A stretch of DNA of 19,099 nucleotides from Lachnospiraceae bacterium (GCA_017420605.1 JAFOIS010000128.1:1-19099); one strand, 5' to 3'; positions 7,860 through 16,463 are shown, numbered from the stretch's first letter. The notes: a model not told the origin generated them from the sequence alone. Program-made: numbers and translations.

Positions 7860-8780
7860 ATGAGAACAGAAAGAAAGCGCGCAGGCAGAAGGTATGTATT
7901 TCTGATCGCGGCGGTTTTCCTCGCCGCGGCATCGCTGCCTGCCGGATGCGGGAAGGACCGGGTGCCGGATCCCCGTGAAGAGGAGGAGATCTCTTCGGTG
8001 CATACGGAGCCGGAACGCAAAGAAGATACCGGCACGTCTTCCGCGAAAACGATGCTTTCGGAAGATCTCGATGCGGACGACGGCTGGTTCGTATGGGATC
8101 TCAACGGGGACGGGACGCCCGAGGAGTTCTCGGTGGAGCGTATCGCAAACGGCGACGAGGCGGCGGACGTCGGGATCATCACGCGTACGGGCGACGGATC
8201 GTCCGTGTTCATCGACAGGTTTTACGGCATAGAGAAGATCGTCGGTGGCGAGGATGAGAACGGCAGGTATCTGGAAATCACCTATTATACCGGGGATTTC
8301 TACGAACAGGACGCGGGCGCGAAGTGCATCCTCCGGGACGTAAATGGAGAACTGGATATCCGGCGGGTCAGCGGCAAAGAGCCGGGGGCGTTTTTTGATT
8401 TCATGGATGACTATATGTCGCAGAAGTTCTATCAGAACTTTGACGGAGAATATTTCCCCGTATCCGTGACGGACGCGGCCATGGGCGAACCCAAATATGA
8501 GATCACGGACAAAGAGGCGATCAGAAAGATCTTCGAGGCGCTGCAGAAAGTCGAGATCGGCGGACAGACGGACAATGTCCTTCTGGATGCAGACCGGTAT
8601 CTGACCTTCCGTTTTGCGAACGGCGATCGGAAGATCTATCTCTTCTACGGCGATGAGCAGGTGTATTGCGAGGAGTTCGTCTACGGGATCACGAACGCAG
8701 GGGATCTGTTCCAGGCGCTGGAAGAAGCGGACCGGCTTGCCAGTACGACGCAGTCGGAAGGGATCGGCGCCGGATCCTGA
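7860..8780 (+). CDS. Secreted lipoprotein with an EF-hand-like DxNxDG loop, function unknown
   Basis: The 306-aa product has a basic n-region (RTERKRAGRR), a hydrophobic core (YVFLIAAVFLAAASL) and a lipobox-like PAGC, so lipidation is predicted at C30. The -3 residue is Pro with Leu at -4, which is slightly off consensus. A low-complexity acidic linker (residues 37-62) precedes the folded part. Residues 79-89 read WDLNGDGTPEE, a DxNxDG calcium-loop pattern of the kind seen in dockerin or FG-GAP/VCBS-type surface proteins; here it occurs once. The rest matches no family I can name, although alternating beta-rich segments (RYLTFRFANGDRKIYLFYGDEQVYCEEF) suggest a beta fold. GGAG lies 5 nt before the ATG. 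The gene is divergent from the twin radical SAM operon and convergent with the URO-D-like gene, 18 bp away. It is probably anchored on the outer face of the membrane. Confidence 0.8.
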   Translation: MRTERKRAGRRYVFLIAAVFLAAASLPAGCGKDRVPDPREEEEISSVHTEPERKEDTGTSSAKTMLSEDLDADDGWFVWDLNGDGTPEEFSVERIANGDEAADVGIITRTGDGSSVFIDRFYGIEKIVGGEDENGRYLEITYYTGDFYEQDAGAKCILRDVNGELDIRRVSGKEPGAFFDFMDDYMSQKFYQNFDGEYFPVSVTDAAMGEPKYEITDKEAIRKIFEALQKVEIGGQTDNVLLDADRYLTFRFANGDRKIYLFYGDEQVYCEEFVYGITNAGDLFQALEEADRLASTTQSEGIGAGS

Positions 8781-8798
8781 GCGGCGGCGGGAAAGCGG

Positions 8799-10157
8799 TC
8801 AGCGGTATTTTTCCGCTTCCTCGAGGGCGATGGCTGCCCAGATGGAGGCGTTTTCCGGGTGAAATGCGAGCGTGCGGATATCCCGCATGAGCACGTTCAC
8901 CCGGCAGTCGTATTCTGCGGTCACCGCAAAAACGTTACGCAGTTCCCTGCGGATGAGTTCCCAGTCCGGCTTTTCCACCGCGATGAGTGCCGGATTCTGT
9001 TTCCAGCAATATACATAATCACTTCGGATCTGCTCCGCCATGCCCCGGACGTCGCTCCAGGGAGAGACGGAGACGATCCGCAGACGTTCGACTTTTTTGC
9101 GGACATAGCAAAGGCGTTCGTCCATCTTTTCACAGCAGCCGTAGAAATTTAGGCCGAACCGGTTCAGAACGGGCGCCTGATAGGTAAGAAAGAACTCGTC
9201 AAACATCGCGGGCGAGACCGAAACGGAGGCCTGGCTTTCCGCGTATCCCCACAGATCGCAGACACGTACGACGGCGGGATCGAACCCGTCCTGCGGCAGC
9301 TCGCCGCACCAGCCGTAGCCTCCGGTACCTATAAAATCCCCTCCGTTATTCAGCGTAAGAAGGTGCTCACGCTCCAGGACGTCGAGCATATGCATCCGCT
9401 CGTCGCGCAGAAACGCCATGAGATGGTGCACCTCATCCGGATGATCGATGAGGTCGTACATCATGTTCTGAAAACCGCGCAGGTACAGAAACTCGTCGGT
9501 CAGCCCGTCGGAATACCACCAGGAGTTCCGGAGCTGCACGTCCAGGATGCCGTCGAAGGTGTCATGCGCCAGCGCAAGATAGAGATCCGTCTTTTCCCGG
9601 TCGACGGTGAGTTTCCGGTACTCCAGTTTTCCAAGGTCGTCCCAGTCCGTGAGTACGGGCTCGATGGCATACGCGCCGTCCTTCTGGGCGCTTCGGGTCT
9701 CTTTGTGCGCGATGCCGAGGCCGCTCCGGTCAAAGACGCTGCAGACAGGGAATACTTTGGTGCAGACACGGTCATCGCCGATCCTTTCCTGCCAGAAGAT
9801 CTCCTTGCGCAGACGCATTTCCCAAATGCGGCCGAGATCGCTCCTGCAAAGAAGGGACGTATGCGGCAGGATCTCGTACCAGGCATATTCGGGATCGATG
9901 AAGATAAGGGGCCGCGTTTCCTTAAGGCTCCGGTTCCGGAGCCAGAGGTCCTTCCGCTCCTCCTGCACCGGTTCTTCGGCAAGACGTGCCACCTTTCGGG
10001 CGAGTTGCCGCAGGAGCTCCTTTTCGCCGGGAAGCAGGGCGGGAACGGCCCTGGCCTGCGTTGCCATATAGCTGCACAGCCACGACAGCCCGTTATGATC
10101 CGTGATGCCGTTCCCCAGCATTTCCTGTTTGATGCGCATGCGGTCTTCGTTCATCAT
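8799..10157 (-). CDS. Uroporphyrinogen decarboxylase / corrinoid methyltransferase-like protein
   Basis: The 452-aa protein looks like a divergent member of the URO-D/MtaA superfamily, TIM-barrel proteins that include methylcobamide-dependent methyltransferases. Support comes from overall length, a C-terminal half with the arrangement SPAMFDEFFLTYQAPVLNRFGLNFYGCCE followed by a segment reading RIVSVSPWSD, and DLWGYAESQ before it. In MtaA-type enzymes a zinc-binding HxC...C set sits in the equivalent strand; here YGCCE (C341, C342) occupies that place, so zinc binding is plausible but the His is absent. True haem-pathway HemE is unlikely, because the protein is about 100 residues longer and lacks recognisable HemE N-terminal motifs. 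The double ATG at 10157 follows AGGA by a few bases. It lies 60 bp after the MFS gene on the same strand, suggesting one operon in which the transporter imports or exports the compound this enzyme acts on. No corrinoid-binding protein is in the window. Confidence 0.7.
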   Translation of the reverse strand: MMNEDRMRIKQEMLGNGITDHNGLSWLCSYMATQARAVPALLPGEKELLRQLARKVARLAEEPVQEERKDLWLRNRSLKETRPLIFIDPEYAWYEILPHTSLLCRSDLGRIWEMRLRKEIFWQERIGDDRVCTKVFPVCSVFDRSGLGIAHKETRSAQKDGAYAIEPVLTDWDDLGKLEYRKLTVDREKTDLYLALAHDTFDGILDVQLRNSWWYSDGLTDEFLYLRGFQNMMYDLIDHPDEVHHLMAFLRDERMHMLDVLEREHLLTLNNGGDFIGTGGYGWCGELPQDGFDPAVVRVCDLWGYAESQASVSVSPAMFDEFFLTYQAPVLNRFGLNFYGCCEKMDERLCYVRKKVERLRIVSVSPWSDVRGMAEQIRSDYVYCWKQNPALIAVEKPDWELIRRELRNVFAVTAEYDCRVNVLMRDIRTLAFHPENASIWAAIALEEAEKYR

Positions 10158-10217
10158 TTCCGTATCCTGGCAAAAAGCCCCATCGAGACGATATCCGGGC
10201 AGGGCGTCAGGTCTTTT

Positions 10218-11423
10218 TTACTGCGCGGCCGGCTTCATAAAGTACGCGGCTGCGATCATGACCGCGGCCAGGGCCGTCATGGCGGTGAATGCCGCATAGG
10301 AAGGGACGTAGCTTCCGGTCACGTCCGCGAGAATCCCGGAGAGCGGGGCGATCAGAAGACCGCAGATAAACATGATCAGATTCATGGTTTTTGCGGTCTT
10401 TTCGTATTCTTCCGGAGAACTGAGGTCTTCCGCGAAAAGCGGGATACCGACCGTGGACAGTGGCAGGCCGAGCGCGTATAGGGCGGCTCCCGCATATCCG
10501 GCGAAATGGTTCCGGCTGAGGCACATCAGGACGCCGCCGGCGATCTCCAGCGCAAACGCGCCAAGGCCGACGACCCGGTTTCCGAAGCGGTCCTCCAGCT
10601 TGCCGTAGAGGATCTTGCCGACGGTCAGACATGCGCCGTTGAGCATCATGACGCGGGCGATGGCAGTACTTGTGTAGCCGGTGCCTTCATAGAGCATCGG
10701 AAGCTGTGAACAGCCGGAAGTTGCAATGCCGGAAAAGAGCGCGTAGGCGGCGATGGCAAGATATACGGCGCTCTTCGGCCGGATGCCCTGCATTTTCCGC
10801 GTCCTTTCTTTTTTTGTTTCTTCCGGATCCTCCAGCGCCGTAAGGCCCAGGTCGCGGGGATGGTTCCGGATAACGGCCGGTACGGCGACCGCGGACAGGG
10901 CGACGACGCCGGCGCAGATCAGGAGGCCGGTGCGCAGCGAGTAACGGTCCATGACCGGGACAAGAAGCGGCGGGAAGATCACGGAGCTGACCCCGCTCGT
11001 GGAAGAACAGATGCCCATGGCGAGTGCCATATGCGAATGAAACCAGCGCGGCAGAAGGAGGGAGATCAGCATGGAAGTCCCGATCCCGTATCCGAAGCCG
11101 ACCATGGCGGACGCCAGATAATACAGTAGGGCGGAAGAGGAAAAGGCATAGACGAGCAGCGCGGCCGCGCAGATCCAGAGCGCGACGGAGGCACTCGCGC
11201 GAAGGCCGAGCTTAGTATGGATACCGCGGCAGAAGGCGAGCCCTACGCAGACGAAGATCATACGGATACTGGGAATGAGGGATACCTGCGCGTTCGAAAG
11301 GTGGGCGACGCGGACGAAATACGGATTGAAAATGGAAAAGGAGGTGGCGCAGATCCCCCAGATACAGAAGATCAGAAGCGCGCAGGCGGCACAGACAGCC
11401 CAGGCATAATGCAGTTTATGCAT
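10218..11423 (-). CDS. Major facilitator superfamily transporter
   Basis: A 401-aa polytopic protein with about 12 predicted membrane helices in two six-helix halves, joined by a charged central loop (residues of about 190-215, ending PEETKKERTRKMQG). The signature loop between helices of the second half reads GKLEDRFGNRVVG, a good match to MFS motif A; the first-half copy is weaker (CRGIHTKLGLRAS). The general pattern resembles monocarboxylate or oxalate/formate-type MFS carriers, but the substrate cannot be read from the sequence. The start was set at the ATG at 11423, giving MHKLHYAWAV, because a perfect GGAGGTG lies 7 nt upstream; the open frame extends to 11483. Transcribed ahead of the URO-D-like gene, it is probably its transport partner. 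Confidence 0.88.
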   Translation of the reverse strand: MHKLHYAWAVCAACALLIFCIWGICATSFSIFNPYFVRVAHLSNAQVSLIPSIRMIFVCVGLAFCRGIHTKLGLRASASVALWICAAALLVYAFSSSALLYYLASAMVGFGYGIGTSMLISLLLPRWFHSHMALAMGICSSTSGVSSVIFPPLLVPVMDRYSLRTGLLICAGVVALSAVAVPAVIRNHPRDLGLTALEDPEETKKERTRKMQGIRPKSAVYLAIAAYALFSGIATSGCSQLPMLYEGTGYTSTAIARVMMLNGACLTVGKILYGKLEDRFGNRVVGLGAFALEIAGGVLMCLSRNHFAGYAGAALYALGLPLSTVGIPLFAEDLSSPEEYEKTAKTMNLIMFICGLLIAPLSGILADVTGSYVPSYAAFTAMTALAAVMIAAAYFMKPAAQ

Positions 11424-11430
11424 AGATAAA

Positions 11431-11437
11431 CACCTCC
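11431..11437 (-). promoter_or_regulatory. Strong ribosome binding site fixing the MFS start
   Basis: GGAGGTG on the minus strand, 7 nt before the ATG at 11423. It decides this start over the open frame that continues to 11483. Confidence 0.85.
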
Positions 11438-11451
11438 GTTCTTCACACCGC

Positions 11452-11457
11452 AATATA
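11452..11457 (-). promoter_or_regulatory. Possible -10 element for the MFS operon
   Basis: TATATT on the minus strand, about 28 nt upstream of the MFS start codon. No good -35 lies at 16-18 bp; the nearest candidate, TTGCAT, is at 20 bp. The promoter may therefore need an activator, or the call may be wrong. Confidence 0.3.
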
Positions 11458-11463
11458 TTCCCA

Positions 11464-11480
11464 CATTTTCCCGGAAAATG
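11464..11480. promoter_or_regulatory. 17-bp perfect palindrome upstream of the MFS operon, probable operator
   Basis: CATTTTCC (11464-11471), central C, GGAAAATG (11473-11480): a perfect 8-bp inverted repeat with a 1-nt centre. It lies between the divergent MFS and M16 peptidase genes, immediately upstream of the proposed -10 of the MFS operon. The tight symmetry suits a dimeric regulator; the regulator is not identified. Confidence 0.45.
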
Positions 11481-11536
11481 CAATGCGGCAAGGGGCGCGT
11501 TCCGGAAATATCTGCGAAGGATACGGCATTTTCCTC

Positions 11537-11565
11537 TTTATCTCGGACAGTTTCCAGTGTAAGAT
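11537..11565 (+). promoter_or_regulatory. Weak candidate promoter for the M16 peptidase operon
   Basis: TTTATC (11537-11542), a 17-bp spacer and TAAGAT (11560-11565) form a modest sigma-A-type match. The predicted start near 11572 is about 40 nt before the ATG at 11614. Confidence 0.35.
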
Positions 11566-11613
11566 GTAAAAGCACGTTTCCGGACGCGCAAAAAAGAAAA
11601 AAGGAGACTGAAA

Positions 11614-14600
11614 ATGAAAAAGATCATCAGCCTGATCCTGACCGCCGCGATGCTGCTTTCACTGGGCGCATGCGGGAGCACGGCATCCTCTGAGGCACCC
11701 GCGGAATCCGCGGCATCGTCCGAAGTTTCTTCTTCGGCGGAAACGGAAAAGGAAAATGCCGTTAAGGAGGAAGCGGGTCAGCCGGAAAACGGTGAAGAAG
11801 AAAAGAAAGATGCGGTAGGGCTGCCTTCCGGCGGCGAGACCGTAGAAGGCTTCACGGTACAGGAGATCCGTGAATTTCCGCTGGTCGGCGCGACGGCCGT
11901 ATTATTTGTCCATGACAGGACCGGCGCGCGCCTTATGTATATCGCAAACGACGATACGGACCGCGTTTTCGATCTGACGTTCTTTACGAGGGCGGTCGAT
12001 AACACGGGACTTCCGCATATCTTCGAGCATTCCACGCTCGACGGTTCAAAGAAGTATCCGTCCAAAGCGCTGTTCTTCAATCTTTCGTATCAGACGTACA
12101 ATACGTACATGAACGCGATGACGTATCCGCTCATGACGACGTATCCGGTGGCGAGCCTGTCCGAAGAGCAGCTTCTTAAGTATGCCGATTATTACACGGA
12201 CAGCTGTCTGCATCCGATGATCATGGAGGACGAAGGGATCTTCCGGGAGGAAGCCTGGAGATACCGCCTTCCGGACATGGAGTCCGACCTTACGATCGAA
12301 GGGACGGTCTATTCCGAAATGCAGGGCGCCATGGATCTTGCGTCCACGGCGAATATCAATTTCCTGAAAGCGGCGTTTCCGGGATCGACGATCGGCAATG
12401 AATCGGGCGGGCTTCCGGAGAACATCCCGGATATGACCTGGGAGAGCCTTCGGAGTTACCACGATCTCTATTATCATCCGTCCAACTGCATGGCGTTCCT
12501 GTACGGGAAATACGACGATTACACTGCGTTCCTCCGTCTTCTCGACGAAGCGTTCGCCCCGTATGAAAAGAGAGAGTTCACCTTCGAGGACCCGGAATAT
12601 GAGGCGATCACGGAGGCTGTAAGCGAAAGCTGCGCCTATCCGGTCGAGGCTTCCTCCGATACGGTGAACGCGTCCTCCGTTTATTATGCCGTGATGTGCC
12701 CCGGACTCAAGGACGATCCCGAAGAGGAGCTTGTCCTCAACACACTGACGGATCTTCTTGTCGTCGACGCTTCGCCGCTCATGCAGAATCTTAAACGCGC
12801 ACTGCCGCAGGGAAGCTTCGCGACGTACATCGAACTGGACGGGCCGGAGGACCTTATCGTTTTCTATGCGCAGAACGTCAACGCGGACGACGCCGGTCTC
12901 TTCCGGGATACGGTGGACGCCTCGCTCCGGGAGATCGCGGAGAAGGGATTCGCGGAAGATCTTGTAGACAGCGTCACGGCTTCTCTTTCCCTCAGCATGA
13001 AAATGACTGCAGAAGAAAGCGGCGTCGGCGTCGAACTGATCCAGTCGGTCGCATCGTACTATGCTTCTGCCGGCGATCCGTTCGGCTATATGGAATATGT
13101 TGACGCACTGGAAAAACTGAAAGACTGGAACGCGCAGGGCTTTTATCAGACGGCGGTCAGCGACAGGCTTCTGGACAGTCCGCTTACGGTGCTTTCGGTC
13201 ACCTATCCGGAGGCGGGACTCCGCGAGGCCCTGGACGCGGCGGAGGCGGAGCGCCTCGCCGCCGTCAAAGCATCCATGACGGAAGAGGAACTGCAGGCCA
13301 TTATCGACGAGACCAATGCGGAACAGGAAGAGGATGACGCCTCCGAATATGTGGCGGCCCTGCAGGCCGTAACGGTGTCTTCGCTTCCGGAAGAGATCCG
13401 GCATTATGAGATCAGCGACCGGACCGGCGCGGACGGCGTCCGGTATATCGACGCGGAGACGGAGGTCGACGGGATCGGTTCCGCCGCGCTCTTCTTTGAC
13501 GCGTCAGCGCTTCCGGAGGAGGACATCCACTGGTTCGCCCTGTACACGGCGCTGCTCGGAGAAATGGATACCGAATCGCACAGCCGGGAGGAACTGGCGA
13601 TCCTGATGACCCGGTGGCTCTACAACGGCGAGATCCGGCTGTCGATCGCGGAAGATAAAGAGAGCGGATCCTTATGCCCGCGTCTTCGCGCGGGGTGGAC
13701 CGCGCTCGAGGAAGACCTCGGCGAAGGCTACGATCTCCTCTATGAGATCCTTTATGAGACTGACTTTACGGATACGGAGAACCTGGCGGGACTGATCTCC
13801 CAGAACAAGGCAGCTCTGAAGAGCGAGATCACCGCGGATCCGTACAACATCATGCTGTACCGCGCATTCGGCGCGGATAAGCCGCTGTACCGTTATTACA
13901 GCTATTTCAACGGGCTCGAGTACTACGCTTTCCTCGAGGAGGCGGAACAGCTTGTCATGTCCGAACCGGACGCTGTCGTCGGGAAACTGGAGGAGATCCG
14001 TACATACTTCCACAACCGGTGCGGCGCGGCAGCCCTTTTCGCGGGCAGCAAAGAGGGGATCGCCGTCAACGCGCCTTTCGCGGAAGCTTTCATGGCGAAA
14101 CTGGATGAGGTGCCGCTTGTGCCGGCGGAATACGCTTTCCCGCCGGCCGCAATGAGCGAAGGCCTGGCCGTAGACAGTACGGTGCAGTATAACGGCCTCG
14201 TGATCGGATACGAAGAGGCGGGACTGGACGGATTTTCGGGCGATATGGATGCCGTCTCCGCGGTGATGCAGGACGCTTATCTTTATCCGATGCTCCGCGA
14301 CCAGTACGGCGCGTACGGCGTATTCAGCGGCTTTTCGGAGGATGGCGGCATATACGTTGTTTCCTACCGTGATCCGAACGTTGCGGAGACCTTTGACGTT
14401 TACGCCGGGATGGCGGATTTTGCGGACAGTCTGGAGCTTTCGCAGGAAGAACTCGACGGTTATATCCTGTCGTCCTATGCTTACTACGCGGCGCCGGAAG
14501 GCCCGCTTACCGGCGCTTTGTCGGCGGCGGTCGACGTTCTTGCCGGAGAGGATCCGGAAGAGAAGCTTGCATACATGAAAGAACTGAAGGCGCTGACGCC

Positions 14601-15141
14601 GGAGAAGTTCCGTTCCTATGCGGCGGCATACCGGAAGCTTTATCAGGAGGGTATTCTGTTTACGGCGGGCGGCATGTCCGCGATCGAAAAGAATGCCGAT
14701 CTTTATGAGACAGTCCTGAATCCGTTCGGCGCGGTCGACGCTTCCGGGATCGAATTCGACGATGTTCCGGAGGAATATGAGCATTACGAAGCCGTCCGTT
14801 TCGTGTTCGAAAACAGGCTGATGCTGCCGCTCGGCGAAACGGAATTCGGCGCGGAGGAAGACGCGACGGCCGGCGATCTTGCCGGCGCCCTCGTCGCGAT
14901 CCTGGGGGACGATCCCGCCGATCAGGAAGCGGCCGTCGAATTCCTTGCCGGGTACGAGATCATTCCGAAGGGCCTTGCGGCGGATACGGCGCTGACCGGA
15001 AAAGACGCGGAGATCATTATGACGGCCTTTGCCGCAGCGGTCGGCGAAGAGCACGCTGCCGCCGGGGAAGCGGGGGACGATGTACTGAGCCGCGGCGAAC
15101 TTGCCGAAAGCCTTATGGCATACTGCGATGAGATCCTTTAA
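11614..15141 (+). CDS. Secreted lipoprotein M16C zinc metallopeptidase with C-terminal SLH-like repeats
   Basis: The 1175-aa product begins with a classic lipoprotein signal (MKKIISLILTAAMLLSLGAC, lipidation at C20) and a Ser/Glu-rich linker to about residue 72. The peptidase part resembles the PreP/Cym1 (M16C) group. It has inverted zinc motif HxxEH at H135, E138 and H139 (LPHIFEHSTLDGSKKYP) and a distal Glu in VYSEMQG (E235), spaced as in PreP (His-to-Glu gap 96). The catalytic half is therefore intact, and it should degrade peptides in a clamshell chamber. Residues 1048-1098 (FDDVPEEYEHYEAVRFVFENRLM, then ATAGDLAGALVAILG) follow the S-layer-homology pattern, and 1100-1175 look like a second, more divergent repeat ending in LSRGELAESL. 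AAGGAGA precedes the ATG. The next gene follows after 11 bp. Being a lipoprotein, it would act outside the membrane, unlike the usual cytosolic or organellar M16C enzymes. Confidence 0.9.
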   Translation: MKKIISLILTAAMLLSLGACGSTASSEAPAESAASSEVSSSAETEKENAVKEEAGQPENGEEEKKDAVGLPSGGETVEGFTVQEIREFPLVGATAVLFVHDRTGARLMYIANDDTDRVFDLTFFTRAVDNTGLPHIFEHSTLDGSKKYPSKALFFNLSYQTYNTYMNAMTYPLMTTYPVASLSEEQLLKYADYYTDSCLHPMIMEDEGIFREEAWRYRLPDMESDLTIEGTVYSEMQGAMDLASTANINFLKAAFPGSTIGNESGGLPENIPDMTWESLRSYHDLYYHPSNCMAFLYGKYDDYTAFLRLLDEAFAPYEKREFTFEDPEYEAITEAVSESCAYPVEASSDTVNASSVYYAVMCPGLKDDPEEELVLNTLTDLLVVDASPLMQNLKRALPQGSFATYIELDGPEDLIVFYAQNVNADDAGLFRDTVDASLREIAEKGFAEDLVDSVTASLSLSMKMTAEESGVGVELIQSVASYYASAGDPFGYMEYVDALEKLKDWNAQGFYQTAVSDRLLDSPLTVLSVTYPEAGLREALDAAEAERLAAVKASMTEEELQAIIDETNAEQEEDDASEYVAALQAVTVSSLPEEIRHYEISDRTGADGVRYIDAETEVDGIGSAALFFDASALPEEDIHWFALYTALLGEMDTESHSREELAILMTRWLYNGEIRLSIAEDKESGSLCPRLRAGWTALEEDLGEGYDLLYEILYETDFTDTENLAGLISQNKAALKSEITADPYNIMLYRAFGADKPLYRYYSYFNGLEYYAFLEEAEQLVMSEPDAVVGKLEEIRTYFHNRCGAAALFAGSKEGIAVNAPFAEAFMAKLDEVPLVPAEYAFPPAAMSEGLAVDSTVQYNGLVIGYEEAGLDGFSGDMDAVSAVMQDAYLYPMLRDQYGAYGVFSGFSEDGGIYVVSYRDPNVAETFDVYAGMADFADSLELSQEELDGYILSSYAYYAAPEGPLTGALSAAVDVLAGEDPEEKLAYMKELKALTPEKFRSYAAAYRKLYQEGILFTAGGMSAIEKNADLYETVLNPFGAVDASGIEFDDVPEEYEHYEAVRFVFENRLMLPLGETEFGAEEDATAGDLAGALVAILGDDPADQEAAVEFLAGYEIIPKGLAADTALTGKDAEIIMTAFAAAVGEEHAAAGEAGDDVLSRGELAESLMAYCDEIL

Positions 15142-15152
15142 AGGTACGGAAA

Positions 15153-16463
15153 ATGAGAAAGCCTGAGTTTACCGAAGCGGAAATGCAGAAGATCCGGTCC
15201 TCGTTTTACTACGTGGACCGGGATATGACGGGCGCAAAGCGCATTTTCATGGACAATGCCGGCGGGTCGCTCCGGCTCCGTGCGGCGGAAGAAGCGTTCC
15301 GCAAAACGGACAGCATCCCGGACTGCTCGGAACACGCCAACCGGACGGCGCTTCTGCTTCTTGATATCGAGACGCGCGGCCGCCGGGATCTTCAGGAAGT
15401 GATCTTCGGGACGGAAAGCGGCGTCGTTTTCCCCGGAGGGACCGCTTCGTCGCTTATGATGGAGATCTGCCGCATCTTTGCGGAAAACGCCGCCGGGACC
15501 AACGTCGTGACGACAATGCTTGAGCATCCGTCCGCTTACGACGGCATGAAGATGTACGCGGAAAAATACGGCCGCGAATTCCGCGTCGCGCCTGTAAACG
15601 CGGAAAGCGGCGGCGTGGACGCCGATGCGGTCCTTTCGCTGATCGATAAGAATACGGCGATCCTGTGCTGCATGGCGGCCTCCAACATTTCCGGTTACGT
15701 TTATGAACTGGAAAAGATCTGCCGTACGGCCCGTAAGATCAATCCGGAGATCCTCATCATCTGCGACGCGGTGCAGCATGCGCCGCACGCATGGATCGAT
15801 CCGGAAGGGATCGGGGCGGACGCGATGACCTTCGCGCCGTACAAATTTTTCGGGATCCGCGGCCTCGGTGCCGGATGGATCTCCGGACGCGCAGCGTCCT
15901 TTGCGCATCACCGGCTGCTGGGGAAGAGCGCGGACGAATGGGAGCTCGGTTCGCCGGCACCCGCACATTACGCGGCCATTTCGGCGGTCGTGGATTACGT
16001 TGTGTCGCTGGCCGGAAAAGACGCTGACGGCGGCATTAAACAGGAGATAGGGGATCCGCAGGCGGATATGAAAAGGCGCAGGGAACTGTTCCGGGCCGGG
16101 ATGGACCGCATTGCCGCCCGGGAGCGCTATCTTCTGGAAGTCATGCTGGAAGGGACGGAAAAAGTTCCCGGTCTCCGGCACATACCGGGCGTGACGGTAC
16201 GGATGGACGGCGCACCCATAGAGCAGCGGGATCTTATTACCGGCATCGAACTTTCCGGTCTTTCCTGCGTGGAAGCGCGGAAAGCCTACGACGAGCGCGG
16301 CATCGTCGTTTTCGAACGCTCCGCGGAGAGCATCTACTCGAAACGTATGGTGGAGGCGTTCGGATCGGAAGGTATGGTGCGCATCTCCCCGCTTCACGTC
16401 AACACGAAAGAGGAAATGGAAGAGTTCCTGGCCGTCACACGGGATCTTGTCAGGCATTCCTGA
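15153..16463 (+). CDS. Class V aminotransferase-fold PLP-dependent enzyme (NifS/SufS-like, no catalytic Cys)
   Basis: The 436-aa protein has the fold-type I class V layout: a cofactor phosphate-binding GGTAS at 95-99, EHPS (H125, which stacks on PLP), CDAVQHAPH (D205 and Q208, contacting the pyridine ring and O3'), and YKFFG with the PLP Schiff-base lysine K231. Family members include cysteine desulfurases, kynureninases and isopenicillin N epimerase-like proteins. Near the C-terminus the sequence reads VRISPLHVNTKEEMEEF, which keeps an Arg typical of substrate carboxylate binding. There is no Cys in the loop where SufS or IscS carries its catalytic Cys, so classical desulfurase activity is doubtful; a lyase, epimerase or aminotransferase is as likely. 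It starts 11 bp after the M16 peptidase stop, preceded by AAAGGT, so the two form an operon. A link such as processing amino acids released by the peptidase is inference only. Confidence 0.87.
   Translation: MRKPEFTEAEMQKIRSSFYYVDRDMTGAKRIFMDNAGGSLRLRAAEEAFRKTDSIPDCSEHANRTALLLLDIETRGRRDLQEVIFGTESGVVFPGGTASSLMMEICRIFAENAAGTNVVTTMLEHPSAYDGMKMYAEKYGREFRVAPVNAESGGVDADAVLSLIDKNTAILCCMAASNISGYVYELEKICRTARKINPEILIICDAVQHAPHAWIDPEGIGADAMTFAPYKFFGIRGLGAGWISGRAASFAHHRLLGKSADEWELGSPAPAHYAAISAVVDYVVSLAGKDADGGIKQEIGDPQADMKRRRELFRAGMDRIAARERYLLEVMLEGTEKVPGLRHIPGVTVRMDGAPIEQRDLITGIELSGLSCVEARKAYDERGIVVFERSAESIYSKRMVEAFGSEGMVRISPLHVNTKEEMEEFLAVTRDLVRHS

Noticed and set aside
8790..8820. Hairpin (GGAAAGCGG with CCGCTTCC) between the convergent lipoprotein and URO-D-like genes
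   Set aside because: The stem has a bulge and no T-tract follows on either strand, so a bidirectional terminator cannot be supported.
9363..10481. A 372-codon plus-strand open frame opposite the URO-D-like and MFS genes
   Set aside because: It spans the intergenic gap between two well-supported minus-strand genes and has no ribosome binding site or family motif.
12046..15054. Long minus-strand open frames (12046-13404, 13672-15054) opposite the M16 peptidase
   Set aside because: Their composition is typical of antisense frames, with no motifs. The plus strand has the signal peptide, zinc site and continuous domain structure.
15153..16463. Naming the PLP enzyme as cysteine desulfurase (sufS or iscS)
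   Set aside because: The catalytic Cys loop is absent and no sulfur-assembly genes are nearby, so only the class V fold is claimed.
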